Positions 1-5,421 of a stretch of 32,619 nt of DNA are shown piece by piece. The notes under the pieces are model-generated. The model searched no databases and had not been told where the DNA came from. It saw only the letters and a program-made list of their open reading frames with translations. Every line of letters starts with the position of its first letter. Position 1 is the stretch's first letter. Origin of the DNA: a virus; IMG/VR virus record IMGVR_UViG_3300034020_000318, positions 1 to 32,619 of that record. One strand, given 5' to 3'. Position numbers and translations under genes: made by a program.

Positions 1-1
1 C

Positions 2-145
2 TATACAGCTAATTTTACTCCACCTACCCGTAATTCTGCTATGATAAATAATGGTGTTAATGCGTGGGCGGTAGGTAGGCAAACAAGTCAAACACAAATA
101 AATAGTCCTTATCTAAACAGCCCACCATTAATAGGAGACAACTAA
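2..145 (+). CDS. C-terminal fragment of a tail-region protein
   Basis: An open frame enters from the left edge and gives 47 residues before a TAA stop; the start lies outside the window. The peptide is rich in Asn, Pro, Thr and Ser and ends in PPLIGDN. It shows no domain I can name. It sits just before a small tail-type repeat protein and a lectin-like protein, and the window's other end closes with a tail fibre, so a tail-tip or fibre-associated protein is the reasonable inference. The fragment is too short for a functional call. Confidence 0.5.
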   Translation, partial: YTANFTPPTRNSAMINNGVNAWAVGRQTSQTQINSPYLNSPPLIGDN

Positions 146-151
146 TAAATT

Positions 152-325
152 ATGCCACTAAGAATAAGAGTACCTAGAATAGCATCACCCGCTGCACCAA
201 GCACATCATCAATATTTCACATCAAAGTATCAGGCACATGGAAACAAGCAATAACATGGATAAAGGTATCAGGGGTTTGGAAACAAGCAACACCTTTTGT
301 AAAGATAGGAGGAGGGTTTAAATAA
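152..325 (+). CDS. Small tail-type protein with repeated VSG-W-K-x-A units
   Basis: A 57-residue basic protein starting at ATG 152. Its C-terminal half carries two near-repeats, VSGTWKQAITWIK and VSGVWKQATPFVK, followed by a glycine-rich end. Short VxGxWK repeats of this kind are common in small phage tail or tail-tip proteins, so a structural role is inferred from pattern and position. Its stop overlaps the next gene's start (TAATG at 323-327), which points to translational coupling with the lectin-like protein. No catalytic motif is visible. Confidence 0.6.
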   Translation: MPLRIRVPRIASPAAPSTSSIFHIKVSGTWKQAITWIKVSGVWKQATPFVKIGGGFK

Positions 326-1071
326 TGCCAATAACTAAACTACAAGCAGACCAACTTAACGTAACCGCAGGCACTAATTTAGCAACGGTTGGAAGTAATT
401 TTATTTATGAGCAGGACTTTTATGCGCAAGCTATTCCTGACGGATTAACCACTTACAATTCAGGTGCGGGGGCGGGGTTTTCCTACTCTAACACAATGGT
501 TGAGGGTCGACCCGGCTTTGCATATCCAAGTCCTGGTACTTCTTCGGGGGCTTTCTCAGGACGTGCGCATATCTGCCCAATTATGGATACAGGACCGACG
601 ACAGGATGGACGGTTGACGCGGGCGAGTTGGACATGACTTTTATAGTTCAAACGGCTTCTATTTCCCAAACGGGGACGGAGGACTTCTTTGATATATTTG
701 GGCTGTCCAATGCATTTAACGACCCTAACCCAAACAACAGCGTAGCAATTACTCGCCAACAAGGCGTGAACTCAGGCAATTGGATTTTTAGATATAGAAC
801 AACCTCAAACCAAGTAACAATTAATGGGAGTTCAGGCACAGCCACTTCGACATGGTTTGTGCTAAGATTTAAGATTTCCGCTTCAACACATCTTTGTGAG
901 TTTTGGATTAACGGGGTTAGCCAAGGTACGGGAACACCATCCACAAAAATCACAGCGACAAATCACGCAGCATTATATTTGGGCATTGTTAAGGTTGCAA
1001 GCGCAGGCGGAGAGCCAAGACCAAGATGGGATTATTTTAGAGTACAACAAAACTTAAACAGAAACACATGA
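325..1071 (+). CDS. Lectin-like (concanavalin/LamG-type) tail-tip protein
   Basis: A 248-residue protein with alternating beta-strand patterns, many aromatic residues and a Trp/Gly/Asn-rich make-up. Features such as WFVLRFKIS, CEFWINGVSQGTG and the terminal RPRWDYFRVQQ resemble the jelly-roll repeats of LamG/concanavalin-like folds, where a 'W-x-x-L-x-F ... x-x-x-x-I-N-G' pattern is typical. In phages such proteins usually bind surface glycans as receptor-binding or fibre-tip proteins. I see no glycosidase active-site motif. The preceding stop TAA overlaps its ATG. The fold is inferred by eye; the tail location is inferred from context. Confidence 0.55.
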   Translation: MPITKLQADQLNVTAGTNLATVGSNFIYEQDFYAQAIPDGLTTYNSGAGAGFSYSNTMVEGRPGFAYPSPGTSSGAFSGRAHICPIMDTGPTTGWTVDAGELDMTFIVQTASISQTGTEDFFDIFGLSNAFNDPNPNNSVAITRQQGVNSGNWIFRYRTTSNQVTINGSSGTATSTWFVLRFKISASTHLCEFWINGVSQGTGTPSTKITATNHAALYLGIVKVASAGGEPRPRWDYFRVQQNLNRNT

Positions 1072-1331
1072 TAAATATTAAACCTATAAATTTAGGGCTT
1101 TCAGTAGCCAATGGGGTAGATTGGTACATCCCTAATTACAAGTCAAATTTAGGCGAGGCTTTATACCTTGTTGCAACCCTTTATAAAGATGGCGAACCGA
1201 TTAAAAATTGGAATGATAGCTCCATTGGGTTAAGGCTTGGCATCCCGATTGAAGTGCAGAATAATTGGGGCGAAGACGACACGGTAATTGATGACTTTGT
1301 TTTACAAGCAATTGGAGCAACTCGTGAATGA
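1068..1331 (+). CDS. Unknown 87-aa protein after the lectin-like gene
   Basis: The start ATG overlaps the preceding stop by four bases (ATGA). The product is acidic at its C-terminal half and has no Cys, membrane segment or known motif. The phrase LYLVATLYKDGEPIKNW looks like beta-strand structure. It lies between a probable receptor-binding protein and two membrane proteins of the lysis type, so it could belong to either module. I do not recognise the family. Confidence 0.6.
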   Translation: MINIKPINLGLSVANGVDWYIPNYKSNLGEALYLVATLYKDGEPIKNWNDSSIGLRLGIPIEVQNNWGEDDTVIDDFVLQAIGATRE

Positions 1332-1338
1332 TTTAATA

Positions 1339-1572
1339 ATGGAATCGCCCAAAAATATAGAAGCAAACAACTGGATAAGATGGGCGGTAGGTATATTTTC
1401 AACCGTTATACTTTCCCTTGTCATTCACATCGGCAACGAAGGCAGCGAACTTAAAAAAAGACTCGCAACTATTGAGGTGGTGCAAGCCGCGCATCAAGAA
1501 AACCAACGGATAACCGAAAAGAAGATAGATAGAATTGAAAGCAAGATAGATATTTTGATAGAAAAGAAATGA
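1339..1572 (+). CDS. Single-pass membrane protein with coiled coil (lysis-associated candidate)
   Basis: I chose ATG 1339 rather than the longer in-frame start at 1288, because the longer form would overlap the previous gene heavily. The 77-residue product has a short N-terminus, one membrane segment (about residues 12-30, WAVGIFSTVILSLVIHIG) and a charged heptad-like helix to the end (LKKRLATIEVV...KIDRIESKIDILIEKK). Small proteins with one membrane helix plus a coiled coil often sit beside holins in phage lysis cassettes. The next gene, a three-helix holin candidate, overlaps it by four bases. The exact role is inferred. Confidence 0.6.
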   Translation: MESPKNIEANNWIRWAVGIFSTVILSLVIHIGNEGSELKKRLATIEVVQAAHQENQRITEKKIDRIESKIDILIEKK

Positions 1573-1922
1573 ACTACTACAATTACATATCGGGAGGGAT
1601 GACCCCCGAACACCTACTCGCGGCACTATCATTTGCTGCTATGGGTTGGTTTGTTTATAAAGGTATTACCGCAGCTACAAGAAAAAAGAGCAGCCATAGA
1701 ACACCCGTAAGATGGTCATGGACATTTTGGCTACGTGACAATTGGAAAGAGGCTATTTTACACGCGGTAATAATGTTTGCGCTTGTTCGCTTTGCGGCTG
1801 AGATTTTGGCAAAGACTGGCGTAGATAGCGAGGTAATCAATAGCGAAGACCCTATGTGGATTTACCTACTTGTGGGCATCCTTAAATCTTGGTTGCTTGA
1901 CTATTGGAAAAAGCGGGCGTAG
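1569..1922 (+). CDS. Putative holin (three membrane segments)
   Basis: A 117-residue protein with three predicted hydrophobic segments: about residues 15-35 (LLAALSFAAMGWFVYKGITAA), 61-80 (AILHAVIMFALVRFAAEILA) and 95-112 (MWIYLLVGILKSWLLDYW). Basic stretches flank them and the C-terminus is charged (KKRA). Size and topology fit a holin, the inner-membrane pore that times lysis. It overlaps the coiled-coil membrane gene and lies across a convergent junction from the endolysin candidate. No sequence family is recognised, so the call rests on topology and neighbourhood. Confidence 0.55.
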   Translation: MNYYNYISGGMTPEHLLAALSFAAMGWFVYKGITAATRKKSSHRTPVRWSWTFWLRDNWKEAILHAVIMFALVRFAAEILAKTGVDSEVINSEDPMWIYLLVGILKSWLLDYWKKRA

Positions 1923-1971
1923 CGCAAAGCCTACCTATTTGGGTGGATTGGCGATATAGTAGCGCAAAGCC
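1919..1971. repeat. 13-bp direct repeat pair, 40-bp period
   Basis: GTAGCGCAAAGCC occurs at 1919-1931 and again at 1959-1971. The first copy contains the holin stop codon. The pair lies in the short convergent gap between the plus-strand holin gene and the minus-strand operon. I found no T-run hairpin here, so no convincing terminator. Confidence 0.7.
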
Positions 1972-1976
1972 GCAAG

Positions 1977-2198
1977 TTAGGCGAAATGCCCCTTTAACTC
2001 TTCGTTTCTAATTTCGGCTTTCTTTGCAAAATCATAGTCATATAATGCTTTCGTTGTGCAATCAGCACATAGTCCATCAAACATATTTCTATTAACAGTT
2101 CCATGCTTCGTATTACAACCACTACATAAGGCACTATCGCCTAACAGCACATTTGCAATAAGCGGGTTTTCGTGGTTTAATGATGTTTCGTGTTCCAT
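1977..2198 (-). CDS. Small four-cysteine zinc-ribbon-like protein
   Basis: The start at 2198 is preferred: its ATG follows an AT-rich stretch, whereas an in-frame start at 2252 adds an unlike basic tail. The 73-residue product has a CSGC knuckle near residue 25 and CADC near residue 44, consistent with a zinc ribbon, then an acidic helix (YDYDFAKKAEIRNEEL). It is the last gene of the minus-strand operon after the endolysin candidate. Such ribbons bind nucleic acid or protein; the target here is unknown. Confidence 0.55.
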   Translation of the reverse strand: MEHETSLNHENPLIANVLLGDSALCSGCNTKHGTVNRNMFDGLCADCTTKALYDYDFAKKAEIRNEELKGHFA

Positions 2199-2264
2199 GT
2201 TTATATTTGTTTTTAAGTTAATGTTTCTGCTTCTAAATCCCGCCCATCGCAAATCTGCGGAGCG

Positions 2265-2906
2265 TTATCCTATCAATACAAAATCCATCACATATCCATT
2301 CGGGAACATCTTAGCCCACACACTCCAATACTTGTCAGGCACTACCATACAACCTGCAGACCACCTTTCAATAATTGAACCAAGCCCGCCTCTGTGCAAG
2401 TTAATGCCGTATTTACCCGTAGTTTGTATGCCTTGATTTATTACGTTGTCCTTATTCCCATCGCGGTAAATTTTCATAGGCTCTATCTGTCTGAAAAAGG
2501 GCATAGATAACCAAAGTGTTTTCCAATTGGAGGACGTGTTGAACACATGGCTATTCTTTACAATTTGATTTTCAACCGCAATTGCAGTGCCAGTGATACC
2601 GCCCACCGTGAGAGGATTCATAACATAGTGCCTTCCTGCTGTGGTGGAGCATGGTGCGCATTCGATTAGATTGTCATCATAAAACAACACGGCAAAGTCA
2701 TCGTAGGTGTTTGTAAGGGAGTAATCCGTGCGGATGTACACTATTTGCTTTCTCTTAGGCAAGGTGTAATTTAACCTGCTCAATTTAGCCGTCACGTAAG
2801 CCGTTAACTTTGTTTTCGTGTCGTTGCCGTACTTGCCGTCTACATCGGTTTTGAATCCGTTGTCGCAGAGGAATTGCTGAAGGCGTTTTATTTCTTGTGG
2901 TGTCAT
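2265..2906 (-). CDS. Peptidoglycan-binding + L,D-transpeptidase-fold protein, probable endolysin
   Basis: This 213-residue protein starts with a peptidoglycan-binding type 1-like domain (about 3-42; LQQFLCDNGFKTDVDGKYG). A C-terminal YkuD-type segment follows: His171 in INLHRGG, then Ser183-Ala-Gly-Cys186. In L,D-transpeptidases the H...SxGC cysteine is the nucleophile acting on muropeptide stems. Two deviations are visible: HRG replaces the usual HG, and CMVV replaces the usual C-hydrophobic-R. There is no signal peptide, so export through a holin is expected. Its start overlaps the upstream stop by four bases. With no other muralytic gene in the window, it is the best endolysin candidate; whether it cleaves or crosslinks cannot be read from sequence. 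Confidence 0.7.
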   Translation of the reverse strand: MTPQEIKRLQQFLCDNGFKTDVDGKYGNDTKTKLTAYVTAKLSRLNYTLPKRKQIVYIRTDYSLTNTYDDFAVLFYDDNLIECAPCSTTAGRHYVMNPLTVGGITGTAIAVENQIVKNSHVFNTSSNWKTLWLSMPFFRQIEPMKIYRDGNKDNVINQGIQTTGKYGINLHRGGLGSIIERWSAGCMVVPDKYWSVWAKMFPNGYVMDFVLIG

Positions 2907-3157
2907 AGTTTTTCAATTTCTTGTTTAACTTCTTGCCAATAATTGTTTGTTCCTTTACCTGTTTGCATTATCCAAACATTGTTTTGTTCAATAATTAATT
3001 CAAGTGCTGCTAAGGCACATTTTTTCGCATCTTTTTTTATCCTTTGATTGCGATATTTATCGTTAGGTGGATACCATTTTAAATCTGAAACAAAATCATA
3101 CTCTAAAATAATTGTGTATTTTAAAATCATTGCGGCTGCTTTCTCTTGTGGTGTCAT
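2903..3157 (-). CDS. Small conserved-type phage protein (unknown function)
   Basis: This 84-residue protein begins MTPQEKAAAMILKY, carries a KKDAKKCALAALELIIEQ helix and ends with YWQEVKQEIEKL. Small proteins with the same N-terminal 'xPxEKAxxLI', central 'KKCAL.AVDEII' and terminal 'YWxEVKxEIEKL' layout are widespread in phages and mobile DNA of Bacteroidota; that statement is from memory of the pattern. Function is unknown. It overlaps both neighbours by four bases within the minus-strand operon. Its first residues (MTPQE) match those of the endolysin gene. Confidence 0.7.
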   Translation of the reverse strand: MTPQEKAAAMILKYTIILEYDFVSDLKWYPPNDKYRNQRIKKDAKKCALAALELIIEQNNVWIMQTGKGTNNYWQEVKQEIEKL

Positions 3158-3663
3158 TTTATTATCATTATAGCCCCTACCAACCCCGCTGCAAAGTGTC
3201 CGATTTTGGCAATCCTTTTACCGCGTTTCTGTTTAGTGCTTAGTTGTTCGTTCTTTTTAATTAGGTTTGAAATTCTGTCTGTCTTTATGCTGTCAAGTTT
3301 TAAGGCTTCCTGAATCCAAAGCGAATCCTTTTCCCATTTGTTCTGATATTCGTTAACAAGGGCAGCGTTGAGTTGCCCGCTGAGTAATTGTCTAACCACC
3401 TCGCGCTGGCAGCCTTCTTTTCCTGCACTATCTGTGAAGCTTCTGCAAAGGTTATCCCATGTTGAATCATATACCCATCGTGTGTGGCTATCAGTAATAT
3501 ACCTAAATCGCTGTCTGATTTTGTAGATGGTGTCTGTTCGGGTGTATCTGAGTCGGAGTGTATCATGCTTAGTAATTGTATGTGGTGTTTGTTCTGTATT
3601 CTCGGCAACGATAAAGATGATCATTGCAAGGGCTACGATAATGGCAATAACGGCTACTTTCAT
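3154..3663 (-). CDS. Membrane-anchored protein, spanin-like candidate
   Basis: This 169-residue protein has an N-terminal membrane anchor (about residues 3-20, VAVIAIIVALAMIIFIVA). A long polar region follows, with DTLRLRYTRTDTIYKIR-type strands and later a helix/coiled-coil stretch (WEKDSLWIQEALKLDSIK...NLIKKNEQLSTKQK). A short C-terminal hydrophobic patch ends the protein. Topology and position next to the endolysin candidate suggest a cell-envelope role, possibly an inner-membrane spanin. No separate outer-membrane lipoprotein partner is visible in this operon, so that role is tentative. Confidence 0.5.
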   Translation of the reverse strand: MKVAVIAIIVALAMIIFIVAENTEQTPHTITKHDTLRLRYTRTDTIYKIRQRFRYITDSHTRWVYDSTWDNLCRSFTDSAGKEGCQREVVRQLLSGQLNAALVNEYQNKWEKDSLWIQEALKLDSIKTDRISNLIKKNEQLSTKQKRGKRIAKIGHFAAGLVGAIMIIK

Positions 3664-3875
3664 TTCTCGTATGTTTTAGCGGTTCCGCCCCTTGTTTCCC
3701 ATACCTTTAAAGGCTCGCACACCACAGCCACACCGTCTATAATTTTAACGGACGCAATGTAATCCCGTGGGTATTTAAAGTTCGTCTGAATTACTCCGTT
3801 TGAATCGTAAAAACCAATTAACGGGTATACCTCATCCCCTACTTTTGCTTTATCTTTGTTAATGACTGCTTGCAC
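3660..3875 (-). CDS. Unknown 71-aa protein, first gene of the lysis operon (GTG start)
   Basis: The start codon is GTG at 3875; an in-frame stop lies four codons upstream and no ATG is available. The GTG is exactly 5 nt after a TTAGTTTG -7-like box, fitting a leaderless start. The product looks all-beta (KVGDEVYPLIGFYDSNGVIQ ... SVKIIDGVAVVCEPLKVWE), perhaps a small barrel. I do not recognise a family. It overlaps the next gene by four bases and heads the five-gene minus-strand operon. Confidence 0.55.
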   Translation of the reverse strand: MQAVINKDKAKVGDEVYPLIGFYDSNGVIQTNFKYPRDYIASVKIIDGVAVVCEPLKVWETRGGTAKTYEK

Positions 3876-3880
3876 GAATG

Positions 3881-3912
3881 CAAACTAAGGGGTAATATTT
3901 GAGATATGCAAT
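3881..3912 (-). promoter_or_regulatory. Promoter of the minus-strand lysis operon
   Basis: On the minus strand, ATTG (3909-3912) is followed after 20 nt by TTAGTTTG (3881-3888), seven of eight bases of the Bacteroidota -7 consensus TAnnTTTG. The GTG start codon comes 5 nt after the box. The -33 lies exactly 14 bp from the dyad at 3927-3939. Confidence 0.6.
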
Positions 3913-3926
3913 AGTGAAACGTTATT

Positions 3927-3939
3927 TGGAATCATTCTA
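3927..3939. promoter_or_regulatory. Shared operator dyad between divergent promoters
   Basis: TGGAATCATTCTA is a near-perfect version of the dyad TAGAA-N3-TTCTA found also at 7386 and 9161. It is equidistant (14 bp each side) from the plus-strand -33 CTTG at 3954 and the minus-strand -33 ATTG ending at 3912. One bound dimer could therefore act on both promoters. Confidence 0.65.
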
Positions 3940-3953
3940 AATTACACAAAATG

Positions 3954-3984
3954 CTTGCAGAAATAAAAAACCGTTGTACATTTG
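3954..3984 (+). promoter_or_regulatory. Early promoter P1
   Basis: CTTG at 3954-3957, a 19-nt spacer and TACATTTG at 3977-3984 fit the Bacteroidota -33/-7 consensus. The downstream CATACTTAA is shared with the promoters at 7437 and 9211. The first ATG (4001) is 16 nt past the -7 box, so the leader is very short. Confidence 0.75.
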
Positions 3985-4000
3985 TGGCATACTTAACGAC

Positions 4001-4168
4001 ATGAACATAACAGCAAACAAAAGCAAACGTACTTTTACCATCCGTAAGAATGGCAGCAAGTACCGCACAACACGCATGAGCAAACAAGAGTTTGAAACTT
4101 GCTTGTACAACACCCTAAGTGATTGGGATAATTTTCTAAATTCAAATCAATATTACATAGTAAAATGA
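4001..4168 (+). CDS. Small basic early protein
   Basis: The ATG at 4001 is chosen; the in-frame TTG at 3974 lies inside the promoter. The 55-residue product is basic in its first half (MNITANKSKRTFTIRKNGSK) and ends in a helical acidic segment (EFETCLYNTLSDWDNFL). It is the first gene under early promoter P1 and may be among the first phage proteins made. Small basic early proteins often take over host functions, but nothing specific is recognisable. It overlaps the next gene by four bases. Confidence 0.6.
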   Translation: MNITANKSKRTFTIRKNGSKYRTTRMSKQEFETCLYNTLSDWDNFLNSNQYYIVK

Positions 4169-4347
4169 TAACCGCTAATTTTGAAATCCGCGAGTGGAAA
4201 GATGGGGACGCTGAAGCCGTTGCCCGTTCCAAAAAGTACTGGGCAATTCAGCGCAACCGCGTGTCACGTGCTATCGAAATGAAAGAAAGAAACAAGGTTG
4301 AACAATGGGCATCTAATCAAGTAAGGATGTATTATGAAAGCAAGTGA
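4165..4347 (+). CDS. Unknown small early protein (60 aa)
   Basis: A 60-residue, helix-rich charged protein (EIREWKDGDAEAVARSKKYWAIQ ... AIEMKERNKVEQWASNQVRMYY). It overlaps its neighbours by 4 and 14 bases and is part of the P1 operon. There is no membrane segment or cysteine, and no family is recognised. Confidence 0.6.
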   Translation: MITANFEIREWKDGDAEAVARSKKYWAIQRNRVSRAIEMKERNKVEQWASNQVRMYYESK

Positions 4348-4675
4348 TTTGAGGGTTGGGAATTGGGTTTCCAAGCATGGGGAATATTATCAGATAACAT
4401 CTGCGACAATAGTTAGTTTAGAACGCGGTGAATCAGATGCAGAACCTATCCCACTAACTGAGGAATGGCTTTTGAAGTTCGGGTTTGAGAAACGCGGTAT
4501 TTATTATCATTTTCCAAAACACGATATTTTCAAATTAGAACAGTATAAACTTAAAAATGCTTATTGGTTAAGATATTATACTGAGTCTATTGATTGTGTT
4601 AGGATTAATTCAGTTCACGAATTACAGAACCTTTACCACGCACTAACTGGAGAGGAGTTAACACATGGCAAGTGA
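4334..4675 (+). CDS. Conserved-type Bacteroidota phage protein ending HELQNLYHALTGEEL
   Basis: This 113-residue protein has an N-terminal 'LRVGNWVSKHGEYYQIT' strand region, a middle 'PIPLTEEWLLKFGFEKRGIYY' segment and a C-terminal 'VHELQNLYHALTGEEL'. These three blocks are the hallmark of a small protein family common in Bacteroidota genomes and their phages; recognition is from memory of the motif. The role is unknown; the N-terminal half looks like a small beta barrel. Start ATG 4334 overlaps the preceding gene by 14 bases, and the next small gene overlaps its end by 11. Confidence 0.75.
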   Translation: MKASDLRVGNWVSKHGEYYQITSATIVSLERGESDAEPIPLTEEWLLKFGFEKRGIYYHFPKHDIFKLEQYKLKNAYWLRYYTESIDCVRINSVHELQNLYHALTGEELTHGK

Positions 4676-4766
4676 AATGGGATACGTTGCAGGCGCGGCA
4701 GCATTGCTGCTAATTGCTATCCTCGGCTTTGCCATTTGGATAATCATTAAGGATGAATTAAAATGA
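4665..4766 (+). CDS. Small single-span membrane peptide (33 aa)
   Basis: From ATG 4665 the peptide reads MASEMGYVAGAAALLLIAIL and continues hydrophobic before a charged KDELK end. This is one transmembrane helix. It overlaps the preceding gene by 11 bases and the next micro-gene by four (ATGA at 4763). Tight overlaps and a clean hydrophobic profile support a real gene. Possible roles include membrane-targeted early takeover or exclusion, but none is shown. Confidence 0.5.
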   Translation: MASEMGYVAGAAALLLIAILGFAIWIIIKDELK

Positions 4767-4828
4767 CTGACTATATCATCATAGCACTATTCTTGGTTTT
4801 ACTTTATTATTGCCTAAAAGGCGAATAA
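4763..4828 (+). CDS. Membrane micropeptide (21 aa)
   Basis: From ATG 4763 the product is MTDYIIIALFLVLLYYCLKG followed by Glu and stop: almost entirely one hydrophobic helix. It overlaps the preceding membrane peptide by four bases, so the two may be co-translated and act together. It is the last gene of the P1 operon before the structured region at 4833-4975. The very short length limits confidence. Confidence 0.4.
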   Translation: MTDYIIIALFLVLLYYCLKGE

Positions 4829-4832
4829 ATAA

Positions 4833-4864
4833 TTTGCATAAGTAAAAACTTATCCGTATACTTG
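4833..4864 (+). promoter_or_regulatory. Promoter upstream of the structured RNA and replication genes
   Basis: TTTG (4833-4836), exactly 20 nt, then TATACTTG (4857-4864; seven of eight bases of TAnnTTTG). Transcription would be expected to begin about 5-7 nt later, near 4870, which is the first base of the first helix of the structured element. No TAGAA-N3-TTCTA dyad precedes it, so it is controlled differently from P1-P3. Confidence 0.6.
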
Positions 4865-4869
4865 CAACA

Positions 4870-4975
4870 CACGACAAGACTTGAAAATGAAAAAGAACTT
4901 TAGGGGCGGGCATTGGAATGGGGTATCTCCCGTTCGGTCTTGTCGTGGGATTAAAAACCCGCCCCTTACTATTTT
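4870..4975 (+). ncRNA. Candidate structured RNA with interleaved helices (pseudoknot) and terminator-like end
   Basis: Three complementary pairs are visible. Helix A: CACGACAAGAC (4870-4880) with GTCTTGTCGTG (4937-4947), 11 perfect pairs. Helix B: GGGGCGGG (4903-4910) with CCCGCCCC (4958-4965), 8 pairs plus one A-T. Helix C: GAATGGG (4916-4922) with CCCGTTC (4929-4935), 7 pairs including one G-U. The order A-B-C-C'-A'-B' makes A and B interleaved: they either form a pseudoknot or exclude each other. The A'-B' linker ends in five A. B' is followed by TTACTATTTTT, a weak terminator tail. It could be a free small RNA, a leader switch for the nuclease/replication operon, or at DNA level part of an origin. 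No known RNA family is recognised. Confidence 0.55.
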
Positions 4976-4983
4976 TACACGAC

Positions 4984-5421
4984 ATGAAACAAACCTATTC
5001 AGACAAACTCAAAAGCCCTAAGTGGCAAAAGAAACGCTTAGAGATTCTAAGCCGTGACAAATTTACTTGCAAACTCTGCAAGGACACAGAAACCCAGTTA
5101 CACGTTCACCACAAGTACTACGAAGATGGTTGCGACCCGTGGGAATATCCAAACACAGCTTTGGTTACTTTGTGCGCACATTGCCATCAAGAAATTGAAC
5201 GATTCGACAAGCATGAACATGAATTCCATGAGTTTAAAGTAATCAAGCATGACAATTGGACTACTGGTGGTAGGATAATGTGGATTCAGCATGGTAATAC
5301 GGTTACTATGAGGATTTATGACGAAAACGATGAGTTTGTACGCGGATACAATATAACAAGTCATCTAAAGGAAATATCCTATTTGTTTAAAAAAGCCAAT
5401 AGTTTTGAGTATGGCGAATAG
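4984..5421 (+). CDS. HNH endonuclease (145 aa)
   Basis: ATG 4984 is preferred; an in-frame start at 4918 would lie inside helix C of the structured region. The HNH core is clear: Cys29-x2-Cys32, HVHH at 40-43, Asn57 and Cys64-x2-Cys67-His68. These give the metal-binding beta-beta-alpha fold that nicks or cuts DNA, with structural zinc cysteines. The C-terminal 60 residues (WIQHGNTVTMRIYDENDEF...) are all-beta and unassigned. It overlaps the replication initiator-like gene by 11 bases, suggesting a replication or DNA-processing role rather than packaging. A solitary homing function cannot be excluded. Confidence 0.8.
   Translation: MKQTYSDKLKSPKWQKKRLEILSRDKFTCKLCKDTETQLHVHHKYYEDGCDPWEYPNTALVTLCAHCHQEIERFDKHEHEFHEFKVIKHDNWTTGGRIMWIQHGNTVTMRIYDENDEFVRGYNITSHLKEISYLFKKANSFEYGE

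Noticed and set aside
4850-4858. DnaA-box-like TTATCCGTA near the structured element
   Set aside because: Two mismatches to the TTATNCACA consensus and a single copy; it also lies in the spacer of a good promoter. It is not enough to call an origin.
4870-5421. An IscB/HEARO-type guide RNA system: structured RNA directly upstream of an HNH gene
   Set aside because: The HNH protein is only 145 residues and has no RuvC or other IscB domains, and the RNA does not show features I know from that family.
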